Below are positions 36,027-45,721 of a stretch of DNA of 64,000 nucleotides, one piece after another. The notes below the pieces were generated by a model, which saw only the letters and a list, made by a program, of their open reading frames with translations, did no database searches and had not been told where the DNA came from. The number at the start of each line of letters is the position of its first letter. Positions within the stretch are counted from its first letter, which is position 1. Both the position numbers and the translations under genes were made by a program. This DNA comes from an uncultured Bacteroidota bacterium. Its GTDB lineage: Bacteria; Bacteroidota; Bacteroidia; Chitinophagales; Chitinophagaceae. The stretch lies in assembly GCA_903906365.1 (NCBI GenBank), contig CAIVKC010000056.1, forward strand, positions 1 to 64,000, written 5' to 3'.

Positions 36027-38048
36027 ATGAATTTCTACCGAAAAGATCTATCCGACCAGACCCTGACTGACCTCTACCGCAGCCTGCTGCTTCCCCGCAT
36101 GATCGAGGAAAAAATGCTTCTCCTGCTGCGCCAGGGCCGTATCAGCAAGTGGTTCTCCGGCATCGGGCAGGAAGCGATTTCGGTGGGGGCCACCCAGGCC
36201 CTGGAGCCCGATGAATGGATCATGCCCCTGCACCGCAACCTCGGGGTTTTCACCGGGCGCGGCATGCCCCTGCACAAACTCTTCAGCCAGTGGCAGGGAA
36301 GCCAGGACGGCTATAGCAAGGGTCGGGAAAGAAGCTTTCATTTTGGCAGCCGGGAGCACCATATCTGCGGAATGATCTCCCACCTCGGCCCCCAGCTGGC
36401 CATTGCAGACGGGGTCGCCCTCGCCCATAAGCTCAGAAAAGAAAATAAGATTGCGCTGGCCTTCAGCGGTGACGGAGGCACCAGCGAAGGGGATTTCCAT
36501 GAAGCCCTCAACGTGGCGGCCGTATGGGATCTGCCGGTGATATTTCTCATTGAAAACAACGGCTACGGTCTCTCCACGCCGGTCTCCGAACAATACCGCT
36601 GCAAGCGCCTGGTGGACAAGGCCGCCGGCTACGGCATGGAAGGCGTGCAGATCGATGGCAATAATGTGCTGGAGGTCTACGACACCATCAAAGGGGTGCG
36701 GGAATACTGTATCCGGGAGCAGAAACCCTATCTCATTGAATGCATGACCTTCCGCATGCGCGGTCATGAAGAAGCCAGCGGCACCAAGTACGTCCCCAAA
36801 GAACTCTTTGACCTGTGGAGCGGCAGGGACCCGGTCAGCAATTTCGAAATGTACCTGCTGCAGCAAAAAGTCCTGGACTCCGATTCGGTTAACCAGATCC
36901 GTGAACAGACCCGGCAGCTGATCGAAGCAGAGCTGAAAACCGGTTTTGAGCCAGTGCCCCTGGTCGTGGACAGCGCTTCGGAAATCCGGGATGTTTACCA
37001 GCACAGGGAAGCTTCGGGCGCACTGCCCCTGGCCGCTGTCCGGGATCATGCGCTGCCCGGCCCCTGGCCTGCGGGGCAAAAGGGAAAAGAAAAAAGAATG
37101 ATCGACGCCATACAGGAAGGCCTGCTCCAATCGATGGAAAAAATACCCGGCCTGGTTCTCATGGGACAGGATATCGCCGCTTACGGGGGGGCCTTCAAGA
37201 TCACCGAAGGGCTTTTTGAGCGCTTTGGAAAAGAAAGGGTCCGTAATACCCCCCTTTGCGAGAGCGCCATCGTGGGTGCCGCCCTGGGCATGTCCCTGGA
37301 AGGATTCAAGACCGTAATGGAGATGCAGTTTGCCGATTTTGTCACCGTAGGATTTAACCAGATCATAAACAACCTGGCCAAGATCCACTACCGATGGGGA
37401 CAGCAGGCCGATGTGGTGATCCGAATGCCGACCGGGGCCGGCGTGGGGGCAGGCCCCTTCCATTCCCAGAGCAATGAGGCCTGGTTCATGCATACCCCCG
37501 GCCTCAAAGTGGTATACCCCTCCACCCCCTCCGATGCCAAGGGGCTGCTGATCGCTTCCATCCTGGATCCCAACCCGGTGCTGTATTTTGAGCACAAAGC
37601 CCTTTACCGCAGCGTCAGCGGCTGGGTGCCCGAGGAATATTATGAGATACCCATCGGCAAGGCGCGCCTCTGCCGGCAGGGGGAGGAGCTCTCTGTCATC
37701 ACCTACGGGGCGGGGGTTCACTGGGCCGAAGACTACGCCGCGGCCCATCCCGAAACCTCCATGGACATCCTGGATCTGCGCAGCCTGCTGCCCCTGGATT
37801 ACGAAGCCATACGCGCCAGCGTCCAAAGGACCGGGAAAGTGCTGGTCCTGCACGAAGATACCCTGACCGGCGGCAGCGGGGCAGAGATTGCTGCCTGGAT
37901 CAGCGAGCACTGTTTTGAATACCTGGATGCCCCGGTGCTGCGCTGTGCCTCCCTGGACACCCCGATTCCCTTCAATACGGAGCTGGAGAAAAATTTCCTG
38001 GCCAGCGCGCGGCTTGAAAAATACATCGCCCAGCTGCTGGCATACTGA
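36027..38048 (+). CDS. 2-oxoacid dehydrogenase E1, fused alpha and beta subunits
   Basis: A 673-residue thiamine-diphosphate-dependent E1 in which the alpha (about 1-320) and beta (about 350-673) chains, separate in most bacteria, are fused. The thiamine motif is GDGGTSEGDFHEALNV... to ENNGYGL (about 149-183). The beta half has the KITEGLFERFG, PLCESAIVGAALG and RMPTGAGVGAGPFHSQSNEAWF pieces of the branched-chain/pyruvate E1 type. A branched-chain 2-oxoacid (isovalerate-type) specificity is more likely than pyruvate, but it cannot be decided. No E2 or E3 gene is adjacent. The same fusion is common in Bacteroidota. Confidence 0.9.
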   Translation: MNFYRKDLSDQTLTDLYRSLLLPRMIEEKMLLLLRQGRISKWFSGIGQEAISVGATQALEPDEWIMPLHRNLGVFTGRGMPLHKLFSQWQGSQDGYSKGRERSFHFGSREHHICGMISHLGPQLAIADGVALAHKLRKENKIALAFSGDGGTSEGDFHEALNVAAVWDLPVIFLIENNGYGLSTPVSEQYRCKRLVDKAAGYGMEGVQIDGNNVLEVYDTIKGVREYCIREQKPYLIECMTFRMRGHEEASGTKYVPKELFDLWSGRDPVSNFEMYLLQQKVLDSDSVNQIREQTRQLIEAELKTGFEPVPLVVDSASEIRDVYQHREASGALPLAAVRDHALPGPWPAGQKGKEKRMIDAIQEGLLQSMEKIPGLVLMGQDIAAYGGAFKITEGLFERFGKERVRNTPLCESAIVGAALGMSLEGFKTVMEMQFADFVTVGFNQIINNLAKIHYRWGQQADVVIRMPTGAGVGAGPFHSQSNEAWFMHTPGLKVVYPSTPSDAKGLLIASILDPNPVLYFEHKALYRSVSGWVPEEYYEIPIGKARLCRQGEELSVITYGAGVHWAEDYAAAHPETSMDILDLRSLLPLDYEAIRASVQRTGKVLVLHEDTLTGGSGAEIAAWISEHCFEYLDAPVLRCASLDTPIPFNTELEKNFLASARLEKYIAQLLAY

Positions 38049-38067
38049 TTGCAATACCACTCCACAT

Positions 38068-41000
38068 ATGAGTTGTCAAAAATGCTTCCCCGCACGCATA
38101 CAGATCGGTTTGTTTTTCCTTTTCTTTTGCCTGCGCCCGGCCCAGGGACAAGGCCCGGGCGATGCCGTGCGCATCGTGCAGCGCAACCATGCGCCGGTCT
38201 TTGAGATACGTAACGGCCTGATGGGCCTGGTGCTCCCCCTGCAAAGCAGCTACCGTCCCGGTCATGCGGATTCCACGCTCGCACCCATCCAATCGGTGAT
38301 CTACCGGGATGGCACCTACTCGGACGGATCCCCCAATTACCTGCACGCACCCACCCCGCCCCTGGCCATGCAGGTGCAGGTACTCATCAATACCCCGGCA
38401 CGCTGCATGGTGCAGATCTCCTACCGTTTTCACAAACCAAAATTCCTGGACGGTTCCGGGGACTATCCCGGCGGCGGGGAAGGGGAGGGCTATTACCGCT
38501 CCACCATTACCCTGGACCGCGGTTCCCGTTCCGCGGTGATCGAGGAAGAGGCGGATTTTGAGATCTATTATGAATTCAGGATACACAACGGGCTGAGCCC
38601 GGACCGGGCCCGTTACCGCGGCTGGAATGCTCAGGCCCCGGAGTACGGATATGAACCCGGTGGCGGCGTGTACCGTCCCGAAGACCGCCGCAAGCCCCTG
38701 GACGCCACCATCGACCTGCATTACGACAAACAGCTGGTCTATCCCTGGCTGAACCTGTGGGCCCCACTGGGCGGGGAGATCAATACGGGTCGCTACTGGC
38801 AGCTATTCAACCAATCGGCCCCTGCCAGTGCCAACCTGCTTGGCTTTTACCAGGGCAGGGCCTCCCGCCTGCTGGGCGCCCATGACGTGGGACCCCGGCT
38901 GGTGCTGAGGCCGGCCCAGCCCGCGGGCGCCAAAAATGACGCGGCAGGGGACGGGGCAGGCGCGTCCATCCAGGTATTCATCACCAGGAGGACCCCGGAT
39001 AACCAGTGGTATCCCAAAAAAAGATACCAGTGGTGCCTGTTTGTGTCCACCAAGGCCGATCTGGCTGACCCGGATAAATACCAGCCCATCGGCCATGAGA
39101 TGAATATGGTTTCCGGAATGGGGGCAAAAGTGGACAGCTTTGCCAGAACGCCCGCCCGGCTGATACCTGCTTTTTACCAGGGGGCCCTCTACATGCCGGC
39201 TGAAAAAGTCCAGGCCCTCATCGCCCAGGTGAAATCCGACCCCGCCTTCTGCAACCTGGTCAACGGGGTGGATTCCTATTTCAAGACCATCACGGATGCC
39301 TGGAGGTACCCGGATTCAGCCCGTTCGGCCATCCGGTCAATTTTAAATTACGGCGAACAGCTCAAAGAGATCTATAAGAACGGCGACGGCATCCATGAAT
39401 ACAATACATCCTACTGGAAGGGCGGATTCCGCTATAAAGACAAAGTGCTGGAAATTTCCTGCCTCTTTGCCGATAAAAGCATCCCCCTGAGCCCCGGAGC
39501 GCGGGATTCCCTGGAACAGATGGTGCGCATGATGGCAAGGATTGAATGGGACAACGATAATGTACCCTTCTTTGACAGCGCGGGGATCAATTTCGGGCCG
39601 GCCAATATGTCCTTTCAGTACCAAAGCAACGGCCGCAATTTCTTTGCCCTTCTTTTTGCCCAGGACCCCGCCTTCAGGGACCGCGCGGCCGCGGTGACCG
39701 GAATTACCAGGGCCAATCTCATCGGGGCCTTTTATGATAACGGGGCTTCCTTCGGCACGCCCCATTACACTCAGGCCACCATCGACCCCATTCTTTTTGT
39801 GATGCTACAGCTCAAGCAGGCGGGGGTGGTCAACCTCTTTGCCGAGCAAAAGCAGCGGCTGGAAAAATTCATCGATTTTTATACCACCCTGCTGACCCCG
39901 CCCTCCGTGCGTTTCAGCGGCTACCGAAAACTGATCTCTTTTGGGGACGGTTCCGAAGAGAGTGCGGTTACCTTTGGGCTGCTGGGTTCGGGGTTTGCCC
40001 AATCGGATCCGGCGCTGAGCCGCCAGCTCTACAGCATATTGCAGCATGGCGCCCCGCGTCTTTCCTTATTTGGCCATGTGGTCATGGCCATAGACCTGGC
40101 GGGAAACTATCCGCCCCCTCTCCAGGGCGGCAGTGCCAATTTCCCGGGATACCTGTCCTGTCTGCGCAGCGGGGAAAACACCGCCCATGAAACGGCGGTC
40201 TGGGTGCTCAACGGGGATAAGTTTTTTGACCACCGCAACGACGATGCCGGGGAGGCCGCCATCTATGCCCTGGGGGCGCCGCTTTCTGTGAGCAGGAGCA
40301 GTTTTTATTATCCGGCCGTCACCGATGCGCGCATGAGAAGCGGGGTGGTCCCCGAAGCGCTCTTCGGGGAATGGAACCGGAATTCCCAGGCCATTACCCC
40401 CCGGTCCCTGACCAGCCGCACCTGGACGGGATCCGACCAGCTGGATTTTGCCAAACTGGCCTACAGCGACCTGTCGGTCTCCCAGATGAAGACCTCTGAC
40501 AGGACCTGGGTTCGCCACCTGATGATGATCCATCTGCTCGAAGAGCAGCCGGTCATTGTCTTCTATGACAGCATTCAGGGCTCCGGCGCCAATATTTGGA
40601 GCCTGCCCAATATGTCACAGGGCGCGGTGGCCACACCGGCCGGCCCGATCACCCCCAGGGACACTGCCTATAAAAATGTCAATGGCCCCATACAGGGACT
40701 TCCGCCGGTAACCCCGGAAAAACCCCTGGCAGCAGGGCTGAACCTGTTTACCTTTACCGGCCAGTCCTGGTCTGCCAAACTGCATCCGGCAGGCGGTATC
40801 GACTGGGACCTTTATGCCATCAGCGGGGACCCCTCCAGTTTCAATCTTTCCCAATGGACAAACAACTGGCAGAATTCACAGGAGTCCAGTGAATTTTACA
40901 GGACCAACGCAAGGCCATACAGCGAGACCCAGCAGATCCTGCGCATCAGGAGCGATCGGCCGTTTTTCCACCTGCTGCTGCCTTATAATAAAGGGACAGC

Positions 41001-41408
41001 CCCCTACAGGGGCCAGGTCCGGCTCGTGGCCGCTGACAGGGTCAGCCTGCCTTATGGCAGCGGACAGCTGATCATCGGATCCGGTTTTTACCGCTACACG
41101 GCCGGGGACACCCTGGTTGTTACCACTTTTACCGGGGACCTTTACCGGATAAAGGCATTGAAATCAGCGGCGGGGTCACCGAACTGGAAATCGCCGGCGA
41201 AGCGGTCACCGTGCGTATACATGGCCTCAGCGGTCCCCGGACCCTGCAGGTCCCCTTCCGTTTGTCCGCGTCGGGCAACCAGGATGGGGCTTCCTTACAG
41301 GAGAACCCGCAGGGAACCCGGATCCGGATCGATTATACGAGCGGCGGAGCAGACCTGCTGTCCACGGCGCAGGGGTATAAGGTCTGGCATTTCCAGAAAA
41401 AAAAATAG
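38068..41408 (+). CDS. Large exported heparinase II/III-like protein, frameshifted near its C terminus
   Basis: Starts at ATG 38068 with a signal peptide (GLFFLFFCLRPAQGQG). As read, the frame runs to 41490 but from about 41155 its residues turn basic and unnatural. The frame one base back gives a natural end (GIEISGGVTELEIAG... to KVWHFQKKK, stop TAG 41406-41408). Adding one G in the GG at 41154-41155 joins both halves into 1113 residues, so a one-base deletion (or a read error) is likely. The middle (about 390-640) is an alpha toroid, and ETAVWVLNGDKFFDHRNDD (about 708-726) matches the heparinase II/III lyase core. It probably cleaves acidic polysaccharide; no PUL is near. It follows the E1 gene by 19 bp. 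Confidence 0.6.
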
Positions 41409-41696
41409 GGTCAGGTGCGTAAGTAATGCCGGCGGCTGCAAGGCCAGGAGTGGGTCCACACCTGGACGGGTAGGTGGGACTGAAGGATAACATCGATTCC
41501 CTGCCGGAGGAAATCCCTGAGGGCTGGCTGCGCCCTACGGAAACGCATTTCCAAAGCATGATCCGAAGGGGTCTTATCCAGCCCCCGCATAGGCTGAAAG
41601 CGGCCTTGGCGGGCACTCAAAGGCCCACGCCGCCGCCGCCTGACAGCATGGGAAGACGACCGGTTAAGGGTCAATATGCAAGGGCTGCCAACCGGG

Positions 41697-44600
41697 TTAT
41701 TTTTTTTGCAACAGTTCCTTTACCGCAGCCTCAATTTGCTGGTCCTGACCGGATGAAAGCAGATCGGGTTCATTGCGCACTTTTATATCCGGCTCCAGCT
41801 GGTGGTTCTCCTGGAAATGACCGTCCGGGCTTCTCCATCCGCCCATGGGCATTCCGAAGACCAGGTTGGGGTCGATCTGCTCCTCCCACCAGACGAAGGT
41901 ACCGGTACCCGGCACGGGCATGCCGACGGTCTTGCCAACGCCTTTGAGCTTATAGGCCACCGGGAACAAATGGGCATCGGAATAGTTGGATTCCCCGATC
42001 AGCACGATGGATGGCTTGATCCATTTGTCATAGGGCTCGTATCCAATATACTGGCCGTGGGGGATGATGTCGAAATATTTCTTTCCGCTCAAAAAATCGG
42101 ACAACTGTTCGTGAATATTGCCACCCCCGTTGAAGCGGGTATCTATGATAATGGCTTCCTTGCCGAGGTTCCTTCCCAGGGCTTCTTCAAAGACCGTGCG
42201 CATGCTGGCGTCGTCCATCGCCCTTACATGGATGTATCCGATCCTTCCTTTGGAGAGGGAATCGACTTCTTTGCGGCGGTTATTGACCCATCTTTTATAG
42301 AGCAGTTCGTTTTCCTCCCTGCCGCTGACGGGTTTGGTAGTCTCTTCCCAGCGGGCGCCTGAAACGGGATCCAGCAGGGAGAGCAGGGTCAGCTTGTTGG
42401 CCTTGCGGTTCAAAAACTGGTAATGGTCGGTCTGCTCGGTGATCTCCTGGCCATCGATTTTTTCGATGATGGTGCCATTGGTTATTTTGGAACCGGCCCT
42501 GTCCAGCGGACCGCCCTGGATGACTTCTGCCACCCTCAGCCCTTTTCCGGTATACTGGTAATCGGAGAATATCCCCAGGCAGGCGGTGGCATCCCCGGAG
42601 GGCTGACTGCTGAAATAATAACACCCGGTATGGGAGGCATTGAGCTCACCGAGCATCTCGCTCAGCATTTCTGCAAAATCGTAGTCGTTGTTGATAAAAG
42701 GCAGGAATTTTTTATAGGAATCATGGTAGAAGGCCCAGTCGACGCCCTGCATGTCAGGGAATATGAATTTTTCCTTGAGCAAACGCCAGGCATGGTCGAA
42801 AATATAATTCTTCTCTTCGGCCTCCTTAAGGGTCATTTCCCCGTTGATGCCAATACCTTCCGTCTTGGCGGATTCGGCGTCTATTTTGGTAATGCGGCCA
42901 TCAGAAAGCAGCAGGATGAATTTGCCGTCCGGGGAGAGTTCCATGCCCACGTTGCGGGCGCCCAGTTTGGCAAAAAGCCGGGTCTCATGGGTGCGGGTTT
43001 CGGTCATCCAGAGATCGTAGCCTTTTTCAAAACTCGACAGGTAGTAGAGTTTCTCGCCGTCTTTGGACAGGACCCAGTCGGCGGCATCCGAGGTATGGGT
43101 GGTCAGTTTGATCTTCCTTTCCGTCAGGTTGTCCCAGTCAAATTCAAGGTCTTTTTCGGCCGAGTCTTTGGCCGGGGCTTTGGCAGGCCCTTTTTTGCCC
43201 TTGTCCTGCTTTTCTTTGTTTTTTTCCTCCTGGGCTTTTTTATCCTTTTCTTTTTTTTCTTCCTCTTCCTTGACCAGGGCGAGTTCCTCCTTGGTCAGTT
43301 TGAACCGGTCAAAGGATTCCCTGGAAAAAAACAGGGCATATACATCGCCGGAAGCCGGGTAACCGGCCTGCTGGCGGGTCCCGTTGCGGTCCGTCCCCCA
43401 GATCATGATCTTTCCTCCCATGGCCCATTTGGGCCCGAAATCATCATAGCCGCTCTGTGTCAGGTTGACGACCGGTGAGCGGCCGTCGGCTGCCACCAGA
43501 CCCACTTCGGCTGACTGTATCCTTTCGGGGAGTCCATAGCTCACCAGCAGCCATTTGCTGTCGGGAGACCACTGGTAATACTGGTCCCCGTCGGAATAGG
43601 AATAATTCCTGTCTGCCGGCAGGACCATGCGGCTGACACCGCTGGCCAGGTTGATCACTTTTAAGGTGGTACGGTTTTCCAGGTAGGCTACTTCCTTGCC
43701 ATCGGGGGAATACATTGGCTGGAATTCCTCTGCCTGGGTAGCCACGACCGGTTCTTCCTTCAGCACGGTCGATGCATAAAAGTAAGGCTCTTCTTTTCTG
43801 ATGATGGATGTCCTGTAAACATTCCAGTTGTTGTCTTTTTCCGCCGCATACAGGATGGACCGGCCATCCGGGCTGAAGCTGACATTGCGCTCCTGCCAGG
43901 GGGTATTGGTGATCCTTTTGGTGATGCCTCCTGTCACGCTGGTCACAAAAATCTCCCCGCGAAATACAAATACTATTTCCTTGCCGCTGGGGGAAAGCTT
44001 CATTTCGGTGACTCCTCCGCTGACCGGCAGGGGTTTGTCCAGACTGGTTCGTCCGTCTTCGGCGATACGGACATCGATCCTAACGGGGTCGGCCCCTGCT
44101 TTTTTGGTATAGATTTCACCCTCGTATCCAAAGCAGAGGGTATTGTCCCGGGACGCCGTGAGGAAACGCACGGGATGCCGGGAGAAATGGGTCTCCATGG
44201 TGGAGGCATCCGGGTGATCGATGGAGCTCTTATATATGTTGAACGATCCGTTCTGTTCGCTTAAATAATAGAAGTCCCTGTCATTGGCATCAAAGACCGG
44301 ATTGCGGTCCTCCCCGTTGAAATGGCTCAGCTGGCTGTACCGGCGGGTCTTCAGGTCATAGAGCCAGATATCGCGCGTGACGGAGGAGACATGGTGCTTG
44401 CGCCAGTCGCTTTCATAGCCTTTCTGATCATGATAAATGATTTTGTCGCCTGCCGCGTTCACGGTGGCATCCAGGGCAGGCACCGGCAGCACCTGGCTTA
44501 CCCTTCCCCCGCTGACCGGCACACTGTATAATTCGCTCATGACCGAAATGGGGAACTGGGCATTGGTCACCACATCCTGGCGGTAGGCGGAAAAAAGTAC

Positions 44601-44978
44601 GGCCTTGTCGTCGGCCGTAAAGGAACTGGGGATCTCGGGGCCGGAATGGAAAGTCAGCCTCCTGGATTCCCCGCCCGTGGCGGGCATGATAAATACGTCA
44701 AAATTGCCATACCGGTCCGATGCAAAGGCGATGGATTTGCCATCGTGTGACCATACCGGGGCGAACTCGTAGGACTCACTTATGGTTAGCGGCATGGCCG
44801 TTCCGCCCGCTGCCGGCACCCTGTAGATATCCCCTTTGTAGCTAAACAAAATGGTCTGTCCGTCGGGTGATAGGGAAGGGTAGCGCATCCACAGCGGGTG
44901 TTCCTGGGCCTGGGTGGGAAGGGCAACACCCAGTAAGACAGACAGTATGGCCATACAGGCGAGCGGCAATTTTATCAT
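41697..44978 (-). CDS. Tricorn-type S41 protease
   Basis: A 1093-residue exported protease (signal peptide about 1-24, SVLLGVALPTQAQ). Residues about 30-555 form beta-propeller repeats of the PD40/WD-like type, with SPDG recurring (YPSLSPDGQTILFSY, SFSPDGRSILYAA). A charged Lys/Glu-rich linker lies at about 563-612. A C-terminal PDZ domain (about 780-870) precedes the S41 catalytic domain with RFNGGGN and the nucleophile region GESNYSDAHLFP. The archaeal tricorn protease has the same order and degrades peptides made by the proteasome; here it likely works outside the cytoplasm on imported peptides. It converges on the heparinase-like gene. Confidence 0.92.
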   Translation of the reverse strand: MIKLPLACMAILSVLLGVALPTQAQEHPLWMRYPSLSPDGQTILFSYKGDIYRVPAAGGTAMPLTISESYEFAPVWSHDGKSIAFASDRYGNFDVFIMPATGGESRRLTFHSGPEIPSSFTADDKAVLFSAYRQDVVTNAQFPISVMSELYSVPVSGGRVSQVLPVPALDATVNAAGDKIIYHDQKGYESDWRKHHVSSVTRDIWLYDLKTRRYSQLSHFNGEDRNPVFDANDRDFYYLSEQNGSFNIYKSSIDHPDASTMETHFSRHPVRFLTASRDNTLCFGYEGEIYTKKAGADPVRIDVRIAEDGRTSLDKPLPVSGGVTEMKLSPSGKEIVFVFRGEIFVTSVTGGITKRITNTPWQERNVSFSPDGRSILYAAEKDNNWNVYRTSIIRKEEPYFYASTVLKEEPVVATQAEEFQPMYSPDGKEVAYLENRTTLKVINLASGVSRMVLPADRNYSYSDGDQYYQWSPDSKWLLVSYGLPERIQSAEVGLVAADGRSPVVNLTQSGYDDFGPKWAMGGKIMIWGTDRNGTRQQAGYPASGDVYALFFSRESFDRFKLTKEELALVKEEEEKKEKDKKAQEEKNKEKQDKGKKGPAKAPAKDSAEKDLEFDWDNLTERKIKLTTHTSDAADWVLSKDGEKLYYLSSFEKGYDLWMTETRTHETRLFAKLGARNVGMELSPDGKFILLLSDGRITKIDAESAKTEGIGINGEMTLKEAEEKNYIFDHAWRLLKEKFIFPDMQGVDWAFYHDSYKKFLPFINNDYDFAEMLSEMLGELNASHTGCYYFSSQPSGDATACLGIFSDYQYTGKGLRVAEVIQGGPLDRAGSKITNGTIIEKIDGQEITEQTDHYQFLNRKANKLTLLSLLDPVSGARWEETTKPVSGREENELLYKRWVNNRRKEVDSLSKGRIGYIHVRAMDDASMRTVFEEALGRNLGKEAIIIDTRFNGGGNIHEQLSDFLSGKKYFDIIPHGQYIGYEPYDKWIKPSIVLIGESNYSDAHLFPVAYKLKGVGKTVGMPVPGTGTFVWWEEQIDPNLVFGMPMGGWRSPDGHFQENHQLEPDIKVRNEPDLLSSGQDQQIEAAVKELLQKK

Positions 44979-45721
44979 AAGCGTGATTTGAACTATAAAT
45001 TTAAATGAATAGGGCCAACAGCCACGGGACTTCCGCAGATTTGGTATTAAGCCGAATCTATGCAGGTTGAGCGGTCGGCCAAAAGGATGACCTGAAAGGC
45101 GCCGGGCCCCAAACCCGCTTTCCGCAAAACAGGGGTTAACCTGTCGGCTGTTTTTTTCAAACTAAGGATTTTTCTGCGCCGCCCCAAAGCGGTCAACCCC
45201 TATGAAATCAAACAAGGAAATAGCCGCTGCGGGCAGGGAGGCGGGAATAAGGCATAATACCTTTAAAGCCGGCAATAGTGGATGTCTGCGATTGGGTGGC
45301 GCGGATGGTCAGGCGGATAAAACGCCCCCGGTCCCGATTCAGTTCCCCCTATTGGGGCCGGATCCGCTGCCAGACATAGGCGATCCCAAAACCCAGTACA
45401 ATATATAGGATCATCCGGATGATACGCTGTTTGGTCCTGGTCTTGCCATTCATGGTCGGTCGGGTATGGTTTTGGCATTTTATGGTTCAGATCGCTGTTG
45501 CGGTCCTTCCGGTCTCGCCGGCAGGTCCGGGCTGGGTCCATTCATTCAGATGGCCACCGCCCACCCCCGGGTGCCGCCCAGCCATATCCTCCGGCATTCC
45601 CGGATACAGGCCCGGAGGGGACCCTGATTTAACCGGGGGATGTTGAATTGGTAATTTATATACCCTTATATCCCGGTTTGATTTTAAACGCGCCGTATCT
45701 TCCTATGTGAGGGCCCGCCGT
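44979..45721. other. Long gap upstream of the tricorn gene, containing one small frame
   Basis: 743 bp without a confident long gene. It is partly GC-rich and holds one 34-codon minus-strand frame (45349-45453). Longer frames on either strand (about 45202-45408 plus, 45263-45541 minus) have unnatural residues. An ACAGG/CCTGT repeat (about 45130-45145) stands before a T run on the plus strand. No tricorn promoter with both elements was found. Confidence 0.4.
45349..45453 (-). CDS. Small single-helix membrane protein (34 residues)
   Basis: A minus-strand frame, ATG at 45453 and TAG at 45349. The N terminus is strongly basic (MNGKTRTKQRIIRM), followed by one hydrophobic helix (ILYIVLGFGIAYVW) and a short basic tail (QRIRPQ), so the positive-inside rule predicts an N-in small membrane protein. 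This layout is unlikely by chance, yet a 34-codon frame cannot be proved from sequence alone. It lies between the deacylase gene (upstream) and the tricorn gene (downstream) on the same strand. Confidence 0.45.
   Translation of the reverse strand: MNGKTRTKQRIIRMILYIVLGFGIAYVWQRIRPQ

Noticed and set aside
36048-38060. A 670-codon minus-strand frame across the E1 gene
   Set aside because: Antisense shadow; the plus-strand protein has intact thiamine motifs and both E1 halves.
41474-41696. A plus-strand frame after the heparinase-like gene (GTG at 41474)
   Set aside because: The first 45 codons look partly protein-like (LPEEIPEGWLRPTETHF), but it then turns into Pro/Arg repeats and runs antisense into the tricorn gene. 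It may be a decayed remnant, but this cannot be shown.
45263-45541. A 92-codon minus-strand frame in the gap before the tricorn gene
   Set aside because: His/Asp/Pro-rich, low-complexity-like residues; the overlapping 34-codon frame is more natural.
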